In this document: positions 53,385-62,686 of the stretch, one piece after another
How positions within the stretch are numbered: the stretch's first letter is position 1
Layout: every line of letters begins with the position of its first letter
From: Marinobacter zhejiangensis
GTDB lineage: Bacteria > Pseudomonadota > Gammaproteobacteria > Pseudomonadales > Oleiphilaceae
Reading direction: 5' to 3'
Assembly: GCF_900114775.1 (NCBI RefSeq)
Contig: NZ_FOUE01000002.1
Span: 707,857 to 771,856 of the forward strand
DNA: 64,000 nt
Translations under genes and position numbers: made by a program
The notes under the pieces: generated by a model
Seen by the model: only the letters and a program-made list of their open reading frames with translations
Databases searched by the model: none
What the model was told of the DNA's origin: nothing

Positions 53385-54065
53385 TTAGCACTTTCCTGAC
53401 TCCGCGATGACCAGGAAAGACATGGGCGACTGCGTGTTTGGGTGGAGAGGCTCAACCAAGTCGATGATGGTGTAACCACAATCACGTAATACGGTGACCC
53501 ACGAGCCGAGCGTGCGAAAGTACCAGGGCATGCGCTGCCATGAGCCTTTGAAGTTCCGGAAATCTTCTTCTCGCCAACCGTCACAATAAGCACCCTCCAC
53601 CGACCAAGGATGTACAGTCTGGATCACCACTTTTCCTCGTGGAACAAGCAGTTGCCTGAGGGCTCGCAATAGCGCAGCAACGTCCTCATGGAGTATGGCA
53701 AAGTTAGCCGAGACAACATCGAAGCCGTTACCGATATGACTGCAGTCGTCGGCGAGGTCTGAATATGTGCAGACGTGAAATAGGCCGCCCCCCGCAGACC
53801 GAGCTGCATCAATTAACCTAGGTGAACCATCCACTCCAACGCAGTCAACACCTTGCCCGGCCAGCGCCCGAACCAGCCAACCTTCGCCACAGCCTAGGTC
53901 GAGCACTCGCCGTGGTTGTTGCGCGAGCACAGCGTTGATGATGGATTGGTCGGTTACGAGTCGGCGGCTTTCAATGCCGCCTTCACGTACGGTGGCTGTC
54001 CAGACGTCGGCATTCGCAATCCAGCTCTGCGCTAAATCGGTTGATTGATCAGAACGATTACTCAT
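53385..54065 (-). CDS. SAM-dependent methyltransferase
   Basis: A 226-residue class I methyltransferase. Motif I: VLDLGCGEGWLVRALAG; motif II VGVDGSPRLIDAARSAGGGL; then FDVVSANFAILHEDVAALLR and GKVVIQTVHPW. The substrate is unknown. CTGAAGGGAC precedes ATG 54065. The 210 bases to the next gene contain nothing recognisable apart from the attC-like site at 54276. Confidence 0.85.
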   Translation of the reverse strand: MSNRSDQSTDLAQSWIANADVWTATVREGGIESRRLVTDQSIINAVLAQQPRRVLDLGCGEGWLVRALAGQGVDCVGVDGSPRLIDAARSAGGGLFHVCTYSDLADDCSHIGNGFDVVSANFAILHEDVAALLRALRQLLVPRGKVVIQTVHPWSVEGAYCDGWREEDFRNFKGSWQRMPWYFRTLGSWVTVLRDCGYTIIDLVEPLHPNTQSPMSFLVIAESGKC

Positions 54066-54275
54066 CCTAGAGTCCCTTCAGAGTTAGAAGACTTTCGGTA
54101 CTAATGCTCGGCTCATGGCGACAGATTGATTATTCAAAAATCGATCTGACCCCTTTAACTGCCCCCATACCTCGTATCTTACCGAGTTGGCCGCTTTTCA
54201 ATTCAGATCGGTGGAAGTTGCGGGTTTTCCTGTGGTTGAGGGTAAGCCACCGCCCGTCATTATCGTGGGGAGTCA

Positions 54276-54359
54276 TATCAACGCTGATGGTAACCGGAGC
54301 GCAGCGGAGGGAACCAAAAGCGGTTGGCTTTTGGCGTCCGGTTGACCGCCTGATTACAT
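54276..54359 (-). other. attC-like site at the far end of array 2
   Basis: TATCAACGC at the left and ATTACATG at the right enclose about 70 bases, including GGAGCGCAGCGGAGG, a block also seen in other sites of both arrays. It overlaps the stop of the GNAT gene. The right core carries one mismatch. Confidence 0.55.
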
Positions 54360-54818
54360 GGTGATTCGGTAGTATCGGCCATGCTCTCCATCCTGAGCAC
54401 CATTGTGCGTGGCCTGCCATCCCAATTTTTGAGCTACTCTTTGGCTAGCCACATTGTCATCCGCGATGAAAACCTGAACGGTATCGAAATCGATCTCGGA
54501 GGATAGCCTTTCAACTGCCAACTCGCATGCCTTGGCAGCTATGCCGTTGCCCCAAAACTCCGATCTGATGAAATAGCCGAAATCCGGAACACCATCTATC
54601 TGTTTAATGCCGCAGAACCCGATGAACTCGTCAGTATCAGAGTTGGCTACAGCGAAGCGGGTCGGGTTAGTAAGCGCACTCTCAAACCACGAATCTGCCT
54701 CATCTTCAGCCAGGGCGCGACGAGGCCCAAGAAACCGCATTACCTGCGGGTCTCGAAGCATAGAAATGACAGCCTCTTTATCTTGGTGACGAAGATTCCT
54801 CAGTTTCACCGAAATCAT
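54354..54818 (-). CDS. GNAT N-acetyltransferase (RimJ/RimL-like)
   Basis: A 154-residue acetyltransferase. It shows RNLRHQDKEAVISMLRDPQV at the N-terminus, FGYFIRSEFWGNGIAAKACE (acetyl-CoA loop) and VFIADDNVASQRVAQKLGWQ, typical of RimL-type protein or small-molecule acetyltransferases. Nine bases downstream of the ParE-like toxin gene, so it may share its transcript and cassette. Confidence 0.82.
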   Translation of the reverse strand: MISVKLRNLRHQDKEAVISMLRDPQVMRFLGPRRALAEDEADSWFESALTNPTRFAVANSDTDEFIGFCGIKQIDGVPDFGYFIRSEFWGNGIAAKACELAVERLSSEIDFDTVQVFIADDNVASQRVAQKLGWQATHNGAQDGEHGRYYRITM

Positions 54819-54826
54819 AGGCCTGG

Positions 54827-55126
54827 TTATGTTTCGTTTTCTGGTAATTCGAGCTGCCTCTCACTCCGCCAGACTCGGATGAGCACAACCTCTTTAGCCT
54901 GCCTGAGGTAGACAACACGAAATGGCGCGTGAATCAATTCGCGAATATGATCCAGGTTGAATTCAGGAACAACTCGGCCAGCATCAGGGTGGATTTGAGG
55001 CATTCCATAATGCTCCAGGATAGCAGCCACGAAATCATCACCGATATGTGGCACATCCTGCTCTCTGTAATGCTCCTGAATAGCCTTTAAGTCTTCAAGA
55101 GCGGACTGTGCGATGCGTAATTCCAT
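54827..55126 (-). CDS. ParE/RelE-family toxin
   Basis: A 99-residue toxin. It has MELRIAQSALEDLKAIQEHY, FNLDHIRELIHAPFRVVYLR and VVLIRVWRSERQLE, typical of ParE/RelE proteins (gyrase poison or mRNA endonuclease). Its start lies one base before the antitoxin stop, a classic antitoxin-toxin arrangement. Toxin-antitoxin pairs are common in integrons and stabilise arrays. Confidence 0.85.
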   Translation of the reverse strand: MELRIAQSALEDLKAIQEHYREQDVPHIGDDFVAAILEHYGMPQIHPDAGRVVPEFNLDHIRELIHAPFRVVYLRQAKEVVLIRVWRSERQLELPENET

Positions 55127-55396
55127 TTACTTGATGCCCAACGTTTTCTTGGCGTCCTCCAACGATACGGTGTTGCCCTCGCGAACATCCATAAGCCCCT
55201 GCGCCACTGCCTTTACAAACTGCAATTCCTCTACGGTTCTCTCATAATCCTCGAGCCCCTGAACAACAGCTATGCCGCGGCCACGACTGGTAAGCAGGAT
55301 TGGGCGATGCGTATCCTGCGCTCGACCAATCACCTTTCCGGGATTGATCTTCAGGTCTGATAAAGGAATGACATCCTCGGAAAATTTCACTTGCAT
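55127..55396 (-). CDS. Phd/YefM-family antitoxin
   Basis: An 89-residue antitoxin. It has VIPLSDLKINPGKVIGRAQD, THRPILLTSRGRGIAVVQGL and DYERTVEELQF. The N-terminal part binds DNA as a dimer; the disordered tail neutralises the toxin. A perfect palindrome 37 bases upstream is a likely operator. Confidence 0.87.
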   Translation of the reverse strand: MQVKFSEDVIPLSDLKINPGKVIGRAQDTHRPILLTSRGRGIAVVQGLEDYERTVEELQFVKAVAQGLMDVREGNTVSLEDAKKTLGIK

Positions 55397-55432
55397 AGTG
55401 ATTACCTGGCCAACGATTTGGTGCCATTAATA

Positions 55433-55450
55433 GCACCTGTTAACAGGTGC
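55433..55450. promoter_or_regulatory. Probable antitoxin operator
   Basis: GCACCTGTTAACAGGTGC is a perfect 18-base palindrome upstream of the Phd-like gene. It overlaps the expected promoter, and antitoxin binding there would autoregulate the pair. Confidence 0.65.
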
Positions 55451-55459
55451 GGTCAAGAA

Positions 55460-55520
55460 ACACAACGCCCCAAAAAGGGGCGAGCAAAACAACGTGTAGC
55501 TTGTCCCTGCTGCTTTGGCT
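55460..55520 (-). other. Left part of a split attC site
   Basis: ACACAACGCCCC with a GGGGCG partner and TAGCTTGT resembles the left side of attC sites such as 61300-61347 (CCCAACGCC ... TAGCTTTGTTGGG). The right part, ending in GTTAGCT, lies beyond the insertion element at 56534-56540. Confidence 0.45.
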
Positions 55521-55649
55521 TGTATGGACAATCCCTTCCGTGTTCTGGGTAAATTGAGGCCCACCCCCAGTGGCCGCTGGGGGCCTTCATGAAGCAGCTC
55601 GATGCATGGCCGGCTCCTCTAACGAGAGACCGATAACAAGCGCGTAGCG

Positions 55650-56506
<857 letters not shown>

Positions 56507-56543
56507 ATATAGTGTTTGACACCACAGTCACTTGTTAGCTCTA

Positions 56544-58262
56544 CTAGCAATGACTAGACCTTTGCAATTGATTTAGCACATCCATAGCTAGTTCCTCATC
56601 CCTATCAAAACTACTATTCAAGAATTCTTGGTGTCTTGGTTCACTCAGCCCATGAAGACACGCAAACTCTCTAATAAAGCTATTTTTTGATTTCATGAGA
56701 TCTTTCATGCCAATTGATGAAACTAGTTGAATTAACTCTGTATTTGTTGCTTTGTAATTATGCTGGATACCGTTAATTACTAAAACTGCCAAAGATTGTT
56801 CTGTGACAGGAGATAAATCAATATCACTATCAATCCTAACAGGCTCACCTCCTTCAGCACGAACAAGTTGAGCAGCAGAATGCGTGGCATTTACTCCCAT
56901 AGATAAAACATGAGTAAAGTCCCTGGATGAAACGGCTTCCATAGTTTTAGCTATCAAATACATGTCAGGCCTATTTTTTAATATTTCACCCATTTCACCT
57001 AAATACTCTCTGCTAGATAAATACAGTAGCCTTCCAGACAAGTATCTAAGCTTTGGTGTCATTCTTTTTTCTGTATATGGTGACGATGAGTAATCTACCG
57101 TCAGCAAATCTGCTAATCTTGCAGAGAAAGACTCCTCGCACTTCTTTGCTTGGGCTAGCAAGCCATTTAGAGTTATTGACTTTACAGACTTAGTTGCCCA
57201 CTTATACTTACGCACCCAATTTTGAAATTTCTGTAAATAATTTGAATCTTTAACGGCATCGGAATAATCAACAATAGGAATTCGAATGTTGTTTTTCTGG
57301 AAAATTTGTTGTAACGCATCCTTTTTTGATGGGTTTGCTAGCAAAAATCTCTTTACATCACTTATTAAGGAAACCCAATCATTCCCAATAGAGTTATCAA
57401 AATCAAACTCCCCCTCGAGCCATTCTTCACATGACACTTGAAAATCTTTATCTCCATCATGAAGTACTAGGTTGAGTTCATTAAATTTCACCTCAAGCCT
57501 TTCTCTCCACGAAGAAACTTGCTCAGCAGTTCCCACAAAAACAACATCGTCAACATAACGCCAGTAGTTTCCATTTGAAACCTCATTCATTTCCTGATCA
57601 ATACGATCAAGTAATAAATTAGCGATCAGATGACTAAACGTCGGGCCAGTTAGTAAACCCTTTCCAGTTCCATCCTGCTCGGAGACCTTCATGTGATTTT
57701 GAAGTATTCTAAGGCCAAGCCGTTCGTAATTTTTATTTAATTCAGATTTTTGACACGCTTCTTTCCAAGCAGACACAGCATCTGCTGAAGTTATGCTTGG
57801 ATAAAATTTTTTAATATCAGTATATAGGACTAATCCATTTTCAGTTTTCCAACACGAATCTGATATAGACTTGTGCCTTTCTCTGAAGCCATCAAAGTAT
57901 GGCTTAAATACACCACTTTTTTCTTTCTCAGAAGATAACCGATAGCTATAAACATATGGTTTTGGGATGAAAACTTCATGCTTAGAAAGTTCATTAATTA
58001 ACGCCACTTCAGCCAAAGCTTCGCTAGGTGCTGGGACATATATATCCCTGTGTATAAAATCACCTTCAGAAATATCTTTAAAATGATACATCCTTAGATA
58101 CCCAAAACTCTCATTATGAGTCGCTAGCCTAGTACAGACTTCTTTAACCCAGCGGTTTTGCCGTCCAACTGAACTTTCTAAATAGTACCGAAGTGCAAGG
58201 TATGGAAATATATCCCTTCTGCGATATTGATTAAGGGCTTTGACAGCAAGTTCATTACTCAT
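56544..58262 (-). CDS. Reverse transcriptase of defence (UG/Abi-like) type, cassette-borne
   Basis: A 572-residue protein with reverse transcriptase motifs in order. Motif A LVLYTDIKKFYPSI has its Asp at residue 149. Motif B KGLLTGPTFSHLIANLLLDR covers about 201-220. Motif C YWRYVDDVVF has YVDD at 236-239. Motif D follows at about 264-274 (NLVLHDGDKDF). The N-terminal 140 residues are a helical extension. The C-terminal 300 residues are helical and probably alpha-repeat, as in UG/Abi reverse transcriptases linked to phage defence. No maturase or intron features are visible. Its ATG overlaps the stop of the partner gene by four bases (ATGA). The exact class cannot be assigned by eye. Confidence 0.82.
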   Translation of the reverse strand: MSNELAVKALNQYRRRDIFPYLALRYYLESSVGRQNRWVKEVCTRLATHNESFGYLRMYHFKDISEGDFIHRDIYVPAPSEALAEVALINELSKHEVFIPKPYVYSYRLSSEKEKSGVFKPYFDGFRERHKSISDSCWKTENGLVLYTDIKKFYPSITSADAVSAWKEACQKSELNKNYERLGLRILQNHMKVSEQDGTGKGLLTGPTFSHLIANLLLDRIDQEMNEVSNGNYWRYVDDVVFVGTAEQVSSWRERLEVKFNELNLVLHDGDKDFQVSCEEWLEGEFDFDNSIGNDWVSLISDVKRFLLANPSKKDALQQIFQKNNIRIPIVDYSDAVKDSNYLQKFQNWVRKYKWATKSVKSITLNGLLAQAKKCEESFSARLADLLTVDYSSSPYTEKRMTPKLRYLSGRLLYLSSREYLGEMGEILKNRPDMYLIAKTMEAVSSRDFTHVLSMGVNATHSAAQLVRAEGGEPVRIDSDIDLSPVTEQSLAVLVINGIQHNYKATNTELIQLVSSIGMKDLMKSKNSFIREFACLHGLSEPRHQEFLNSSFDRDEELAMDVLNQLQRSSHC

Positions 58263-59233
58263 TCTTGAACCTCAACAGGAAGATCAAATCTCATAACAGT
58301 CAATCTTACAGGGAAGGTTCCTTCTTTAATTGGTTGCTTACACATAACCTCTGTCTGCGCATACCAACTAGAATCTTCTAATCCTGCTTGGCTTCCTATC
58401 AAGTTTATAAATGATTCTTTGAGCCACTTAATAGCTCTAGCAAAGAAAGTAACTACATTTTTTCTTTGAGGCTCAATCCAAATGGCAGTACTCATAGAGT
58501 CTCTGCTATGTAAGAAAATATCATCAAATTGGGGCTTGGCTTTTTTCCAGTTGCCAGAGCTCTCAAGGAAACCTGTAAAATTAGTAAGCAAGAGCATCCT
58601 TGCATGACAATCATGACTTAAAAGAGTCATTCGCTTAATTAAATCAACCGTACTTACCTTGCTTAATGTGTCCCACTTCAGTATTTCAAATTTTATCCAT
58701 ATTGCTTGATCTTCAAGCTTCTCTTTCAAATCCTCTAGCTGTTTTTGTAAATACCCTCTGGCAGTCTCAGATATCTCTCCAGCTATAATTTTAATTTCTA
58801 ACGGATGGCGTGGAAGGACGTTACTTTTTCTAAGTTCATAAAGGGTACAAAGTATACTGATTATTGCAGCACCAGAACCACTTGGGAGATCGGCGACAAA
58901 AACCCTATTTCCTGCAAATATTGAAGCATAAGCATCAGAAACATCTGCCAGTTTTGCCTTAGGATCTAATAATGACAAAATTACTCGCGCGCACGACCCA
59001 TTATAACGCCAAGCAAGATGTTTATCGGTATCCTCTTTCGATATACCACCTTCAAAACCCTCAGGAGCCTTTTCCTTAGCTAGATCCATAAGTGAATTTT
59101 CATTCAACAGTCCTTTCCATAGGTCGACAAGCTGATTTGGTAGTAAAATATTTTCTGACTTATTACACCATAAGCTGTCTGGCAGATTTTCCGTCTTTAT
59201 AAATCTATTTTTCAAGTATCTACCCTTGTTCAT
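58259..59233 (-). CDS. Partner of the cassette reverse transcriptase, possibly methyltransferase-fold
   Basis: A roughly 325-residue protein of unknown family, translationally coupled to the reverse transcriptase. Near residue 111 it has VFVADLPSGSGAAIISILC, a strand-glycine loop-helix like motif I of class I SAM-methyltransferases. This is followed by EIKIIAGEISETARGYLQKQ (acidic motif II-like) and WIKFEILKWDT. It lacks a clear catalytic motif, so it could be a degenerate methyltransferase fold. The open frame extends to 59341, but those residues are attC-encoded; ATG 59233 (MNKGRYLKNR) is the first natural start. A longer version from within 59234-59280 is possible. Confidence 0.6.
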   Translation of the reverse strand: MNKGRYLKNRFIKTENLPDSLWCNKSENILLPNQLVDLWKGLLNENSLMDLAKEKAPEGFEGGISKEDTDKHLAWRYNGSCARVILSLLDPKAKLADVSDAYASIFAGNRVFVADLPSGSGAAIISILCTLYELRKSNVLPRHPLEIKIIAGEISETARGYLQKQLEDLKEKLEDQAIWIKFEILKWDTLSKVSTVDLIKRMTLLSHDCHARMLLLTNFTGFLESSGNWKKAKPQFDDIFLHSRDSMSTAIWIEPQRKNVVTFFARAIKWLKESFINLIGSQAGLEDSSWYAQTEVMCKQPIKEGTFPVRLTVMRFDLPVEVQE

Positions 59234-59280
59234 CCTGACAAGATCACTAGCTACGACCAGTCGATCAAGCCATTTCAGAG

Positions 59281-59337
59281 AGCTAACGCCGAGGCTCAGC
59301 CGCCGCTTTAGCGGTCGGCTGGAGCGACTTGTTGGGC
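59281..59337 (-). other. attC site of cassette 2-5
   Basis: AGCTAAC and GTTGGGC cores, 57 bases, with GCCGCCGCTTTAGCGGTCGGC forming a stem-rich centre. It overlaps the open frame upstream of the reverse transcriptase partner and terminates the 59360 cassette. Confidence 0.9.
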
Positions 59338-59359
59338 ACAATAGACTGCTCGACCAGTG

Positions 59360-60004
59360 TCACTCTAAAGCGCCTTGAGTTCCTGTAGACGAAAATTGCT
59401 TCTCAATCTTATGTCGGGTGCCGTAATGACACTTATACTCAATATGCCCATCAATTTTTTTAACAAGTGCTTTGGCCAATTCACGCGCTTCCATGAAAGT
59501 GAGGCCCTCTTTAGGAAAGCTAACTTCCAAAAGTGTTTTTTCTTCTCCTTTATCTAGCGCGTGGCCCTTATACAGATATCCCGCCCTACAGTGAGCTTTC
59601 CCTTTCGCTGGCGTGCATTTATTAACCAACTTGACCCATTCTTCAAATACAGTGTGGGGGTCAAGATCATCCGTTCCTTCGAAAGAAATTGCATACTTGG
59701 TGATGATTGCAGGGCCTAACCCGACGTTTTTCGCTCTTAACTGATAGGTGTAATTTCCGTCTAGCGACGTATTGTTAAACTGGCTATCAAAAATCAAGTG
59801 TGGCCGAACAAGCAGCCGGTTATGCCGACGTACTGCATAAGAATGATACAAAGTTGCACACAAACCGACCGATGCGACAAAGAACGTCAACGATGTGCCT
59901 AGCGGCAACCCCCAACCAAGTTCCAACGATTGGCCAGTAACGAAGCCCAGTATAAAAACGAGTAACACTACCAAAAAGGCCGGTCCCGCAATGACAGACT
60001 GCAA
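59360..60004 (-). CDS. Membrane-anchored cassette protein, homolog of the 40391 cassette protein
   Basis: A 214-residue protein. Two N-terminal membrane segments (FLVVLLVFILGFVTGQSL and LTFFVASVGLCATLYHSYAV) are followed by RRHNRLLVRPHL and a beta-rich domain (YQLRAKNVGLGPAIITKYAI). The same box and following strands occur in the array 1 protein at 40391, where only one membrane segment is present. Function unknown. Confidence 0.65.
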   Translation of the reverse strand: MQSVIAGPAFLVVLLVFILGFVTGQSLELGWGLPLGTSLTFFVASVGLCATLYHSYAVRRHNRLLVRPHLIFDSQFNNTSLDGNYTYQLRAKNVGLGPAIITKYAISFEGTDDLDPHTVFEEWVKLVNKCTPAKGKAHCRAGYLYKGHALDKGEEKTLLEVSFPKEGLTFMEARELAKALVKKIDGHIEYKCHYGTRHKIEKQFSSTGTQGALE

Positions 60005-60038
60005 AGATTGACTCCTACTTGATGATTATCTCGGCGAC

Positions 60039-60123
60039 GCCCAACGCCAGCCAGCTTTCGCGGCTTTGACATGAGGGCGAAACCGCAATGTCGAAGCCGT
60101 CGCCGTGACTGGCTTTGTTGGGC
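60039..60123 (-). other. attC site of cassette 2-4
   Basis: GCCCAAC and GTTGGGC cores, 85 bases, with long pairing arms (GCCAGCCAGCTTTCGCGGC against GCCGTCGCCGTGACTGGC). One of the clearest sites in the window. Confidence 0.92.
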
Positions 60124-60134
60124 GGCCCCTTCGC

Positions 60135-61181
60135 TTAGACATAGAACTGCGAAAAGTAGTCAATTACCTCTGCAGCCTGTGTCCCTTTCCGAAAACGTCG
60201 TTGCTCATCGAAATCAAGCGAGGGAAACATATGTATGATCTGCTCATCCTTATATAGATCTAATAATGCATCTGGCTCTAAGCCTCCAGCTTTCTGGCCC
60301 CTCAAGATTTTTGTCACTTCAATGGCTGCACCGATCATAACGTCCGCCAACTGGACAGCCGGACTGTCCTTTGAATCGACTTGAGTGACTGACGTGAGCT
60401 TGAGCGGGAATTTAATACTTGCGATTTCTGACTGCCGAAACTCAATCTGGTCGTTATGATTGATGTAGCGCTCCAATAAGTTGTGGTAAGTGGCCAGGTT
60501 TTTTGATTGATCGTGCTCAACCCGATATGGCCCATCCGCCATAACCTCCATTCGGCTTATCAGGGATTGAAGAACGACCAAGGCAGCATCAGTGCTGACA
60601 CCAGGTGTTGCTATCGCCGATAAGCACTCCGGAGCTCCATAACCCGCCAGAGGCCCTAGGGCTTCTGGTAGCTGATTCCACGTTGTCTTGCGTGCCGCTG
60701 TGACAAGATCTTCCAGAGCTTTCTTGGTCTTCTCCTTCATTGCAGCTTGAAAGGCGGCCAACAGAGCATCGAACGCCCCCTTGCCCAAAAGGGTGGGGCC
60801 AGCAAAATATAGCAGGGACGCTAGCGAGTAGTTCTGGCCATCCGCATAGAAATCGACCCCTCTCTCGAAGTAAAACGGCTCGACTGCATAGTCCAAGAAC
60901 ATCAGCAACAGCAGAAAGCGCTTGTCACAGACATAGGTCACACACTTGTAGTTAGCATGGATATCACCAAGCAAAGCGAGCAGTCTTGGGTGGTTCTTTG
61001 GCCGACGGGACAGCGCTTGGTACTTGAGCTCAGTCGCCTGCAAGCTGGGAAAGTGCTCCTTGATCAATCGCTCGGCTTCTTGATCGCTTATGGAAACGGC
61101 TGCTGCCCCTTGGAAGGGTTGCTCAGAGTTTAATAGGTCGAATCCTGTATAACCGCTCTCATCAATCCGGAAGCATTCCAT
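60135..61181 (-). CDS. DUF3800-type cassette protein
   Basis: A 348-residue protein. It begins CFRIDESGYTGFDLLN (IDESG signature) and has AVQLADVMIGAAIEVTKIL near the end (QLAD signature), as in DUF3800 proteins of the RNase H-like fold. The middle is helical. DUF3800 proteins occur in mobile and defence contexts, for example beside some retrons, but their activity is not established here. Single-gene cassette. Confidence 0.75.
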   Translation of the reverse strand: MECFRIDESGYTGFDLLNSEQPFQGAAAVSISDQEAERLIKEHFPSLQATELKYQALSRRPKNHPRLLALLGDIHANYKCVTYVCDKRFLLLLMFLDYAVEPFYFERGVDFYADGQNYSLASLLYFAGPTLLGKGAFDALLAAFQAAMKEKTKKALEDLVTAARKTTWNQLPEALGPLAGYGAPECLSAIATPGVSTDAALVVLQSLISRMEVMADGPYRVEHDQSKNLATYHNLLERYINHNDQIEFRQSEIASIKFPLKLTSVTQVDSKDSPAVQLADVMIGAAIEVTKILRGQKAGGLEPDALLDLYKDEQIIHMFPSLDFDEQRRFRKGTQAAEVIDYFSQFYV

Positions 61182-61299
61182 GAAAGACCTCTTGTTTAGA
61201 ACGGTGGCAAATCTTTAGATCAGCACCTCAGGCAATACCTACGCAATAATTTTATCTCTATGACTGGATTTAGTCATACAGATCTTGAACAATCATGCC

Positions 61300-61347
61300 G
61301 CCCAACGCCGCTATCACGCGCTTGTCGCGTGCATAGCTTTGTTGGGT
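61300..61347 (-). other. attC site of cassette 2-3
   Basis: GCCCAAC and GTTGGGT cores, 48 bases, with ATCACGCGCTTGTCGCGTGC as stem centre. It encodes the last residues (KAMHATSA) of the 61314 protein. Confidence 0.9.
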
Positions 61348-62075
61348 TTTTTTGCTAAGTTGTTCGGGTTTGGAATTCCCAGATTATCATAGTGCGACTG
61401 AACTAAGGGAGTAATCACCTTTTCTATATAGGCATCAAAAATTTCGCTGGGCATACTATCTAGCTTATTTTTCAATCTATTTACAGTTGCCTTTGTTGCT
61501 TTTTTATTTCGATAACCTGATGAGGAGGCCAGAACAATTAAATCAGATTCCAATTCCTCAAGGGATTCGCTTAGCATGAAGTCTTGCGCGTTCTCTAAAG
61601 CTTCCAAATCTCCCTCATTCATGGGAGCCTCTGAGGCCAGCTTATCAAGAGCCCCAAGGAACTGAATCAGCATCTGATTACGATTAAGATTGAAGGCAAG
61701 CAAAGGGTAAATTTTTGCTAACTCAATCACTGATTTCTGATACTTATCAATAAAACGGCTATCAAATCTGCTTTCTTCCATGCCAGTAAGCAAAGGTAAT
61801 GCTTTTACCATTCCATCTTTAATGGAATCCTCTTCTTTTTTGCCAATATTCTCATATGGAAAGTTAGCCTTAATCCGACTAATAAGCATTGAATGAAATT
61901 TGTCAGAGCCAATGACTCTAATCATAGCAATTAGAGACCAAACTTCGAGAAGCTGAAAAAGGGCTTCGTTTATCTTTTCTCTAACTTCTTTTCTGTTTTT
62001 TAAGTAGAAACTTGCGGCGCTTATCGCACCGCCGAGCAGAGCGCCGATTACTACCGCGACTATTTTTACGTCCAT
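61314..62075 (-). CDS. Membrane-anchored helical cassette protein
   Basis: A 253-residue protein. N-terminal membrane segment (KIVAVVIGALLGGAISAASF), then a long helical domain (EVREKINEALFQLLEVWSLI, LLAFNLNRNQMLIQFLGALD). The tail NKAMHATSA is read from the attC, as in many integron cassette proteins. Not recognised; similar proteins are common in cassettes. Confidence 0.6.
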   Translation of the reverse strand: MDVKIVAVVIGALLGGAISAASFYLKNRKEVREKINEALFQLLEVWSLIAMIRVIGSDKFHSMLISRIKANFPYENIGKKEEDSIKDGMVKALPLLTGMEESRFDSRFIDKYQKSVIELAKIYPLLAFNLNRNQMLIQFLGALDKLASEAPMNEGDLEALENAQDFMLSESLEELESDLIVLASSSGYRNKKATKATVNRLKNKLDSMPSEIFDAYIEKVITPLVQSHYDNLGIPNPNNLAKKPNKAMHATSA

Positions 62076-62093
62076 AGCAATTTATCCATAAAA

Positions 62094-62178
62094 ACCTAAC
62101 GCCAAAATTTAGCGGCAGCCTTTACGCAGCGAAGCGGAGAAAAGGCTGTCCGGTGGAGGCCTTTCATGGCCGTAACGA
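62094..62178 (-). other. attC site of cassette 2-2
   Basis: ACCTAAC is clear. The right core GTAACGA is degenerate. 85 bases with CAGCCTTTACGCAGCGAAGC and GGCTGTC pairing segments. Confidence 0.7.
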
Positions 62179-62198
62179 ACTGCATGACTTCTTGGGTG

Positions 62199-62681
62199 TC
62201 ATTTGGCCTCAGCTCCGCGCGCGGATCGAGATATAGCGCCCGCAAAGAAGGCACCAGCTAGTGATGTGTAAGCTTCTAGCACTTCCCTCTCTCCGTTAGG
62301 AACTCCACCTTCGTCCTTGGATACTTTCCGCAAAAATTCTCGGAGAGGCAGCAGGTCATCCATCGACAGGGTCGCAGAAATGTTGTGAGCAAATTTGTTT
62401 CGGAGTTTATTCAGGTGCTTAAGCGACGGCACTGGATTCCAGGGCTCTGGAAATTGTTCACCCGATAACAAAGATAATTTTTGGCCAAACGTCAGTTTTG
62501 CTTTTCCCCATGAAAAGGGTCGGTCGGAGTAACCTTGAAGAAAGTGGTCAACGTAATGCTCCAAAATCAAGTGGCACGAAAGGAAGTAGCCGAGTAACTC
62601 ATAATCGATATTGTCCAGGCGCTTCCAAGTAACACCTCCTCCCTCAACACTCTCAACTAAAGGTGGAATCCTATGTTTCAT
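62199..62681 (-). CDS. HEPN-like cassette protein
   Basis: A 160-residue helical protein. YFLSCHLILEHYVDHFLQGY is followed by LNKLRNKFAHNISATLSM, in which RNKFAH is the Rx4H motif of HEPN ribonuclease-type domains. HEPN proteins often act in toxin or defence systems; activity here is untested. Single-gene cassette. Confidence 0.6.
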   Translation of the reverse strand: MKHRIPPLVESVEGGGVTWKRLDNIDYELLGYFLSCHLILEHYVDHFLQGYSDRPFSWGKAKLTFGQKLSLLSGEQFPEPWNPVPSLKHLNKLRNKFAHNISATLSMDDLLPLREFLRKVSKDEGGVPNGEREVLEAYTSLAGAFFAGAISRSARGAEAK

Positions 62682-62686
62682 ATGAC

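Noticed and set aside
54104..54364. 86-codon plus-strand frame
   Set aside because: It runs through an attC-like site and has no family pattern; probably noncoding.
56544..58262. The reverse transcriptase as part of a group II intron or retron
   Set aside because: No maturase or endonuclease domain and no intron ribozyme domain V-like structure is visible nearby. No msr-msd-like structured RNA was seen in the short flanks, although a small RNA cannot be excluded by eye.
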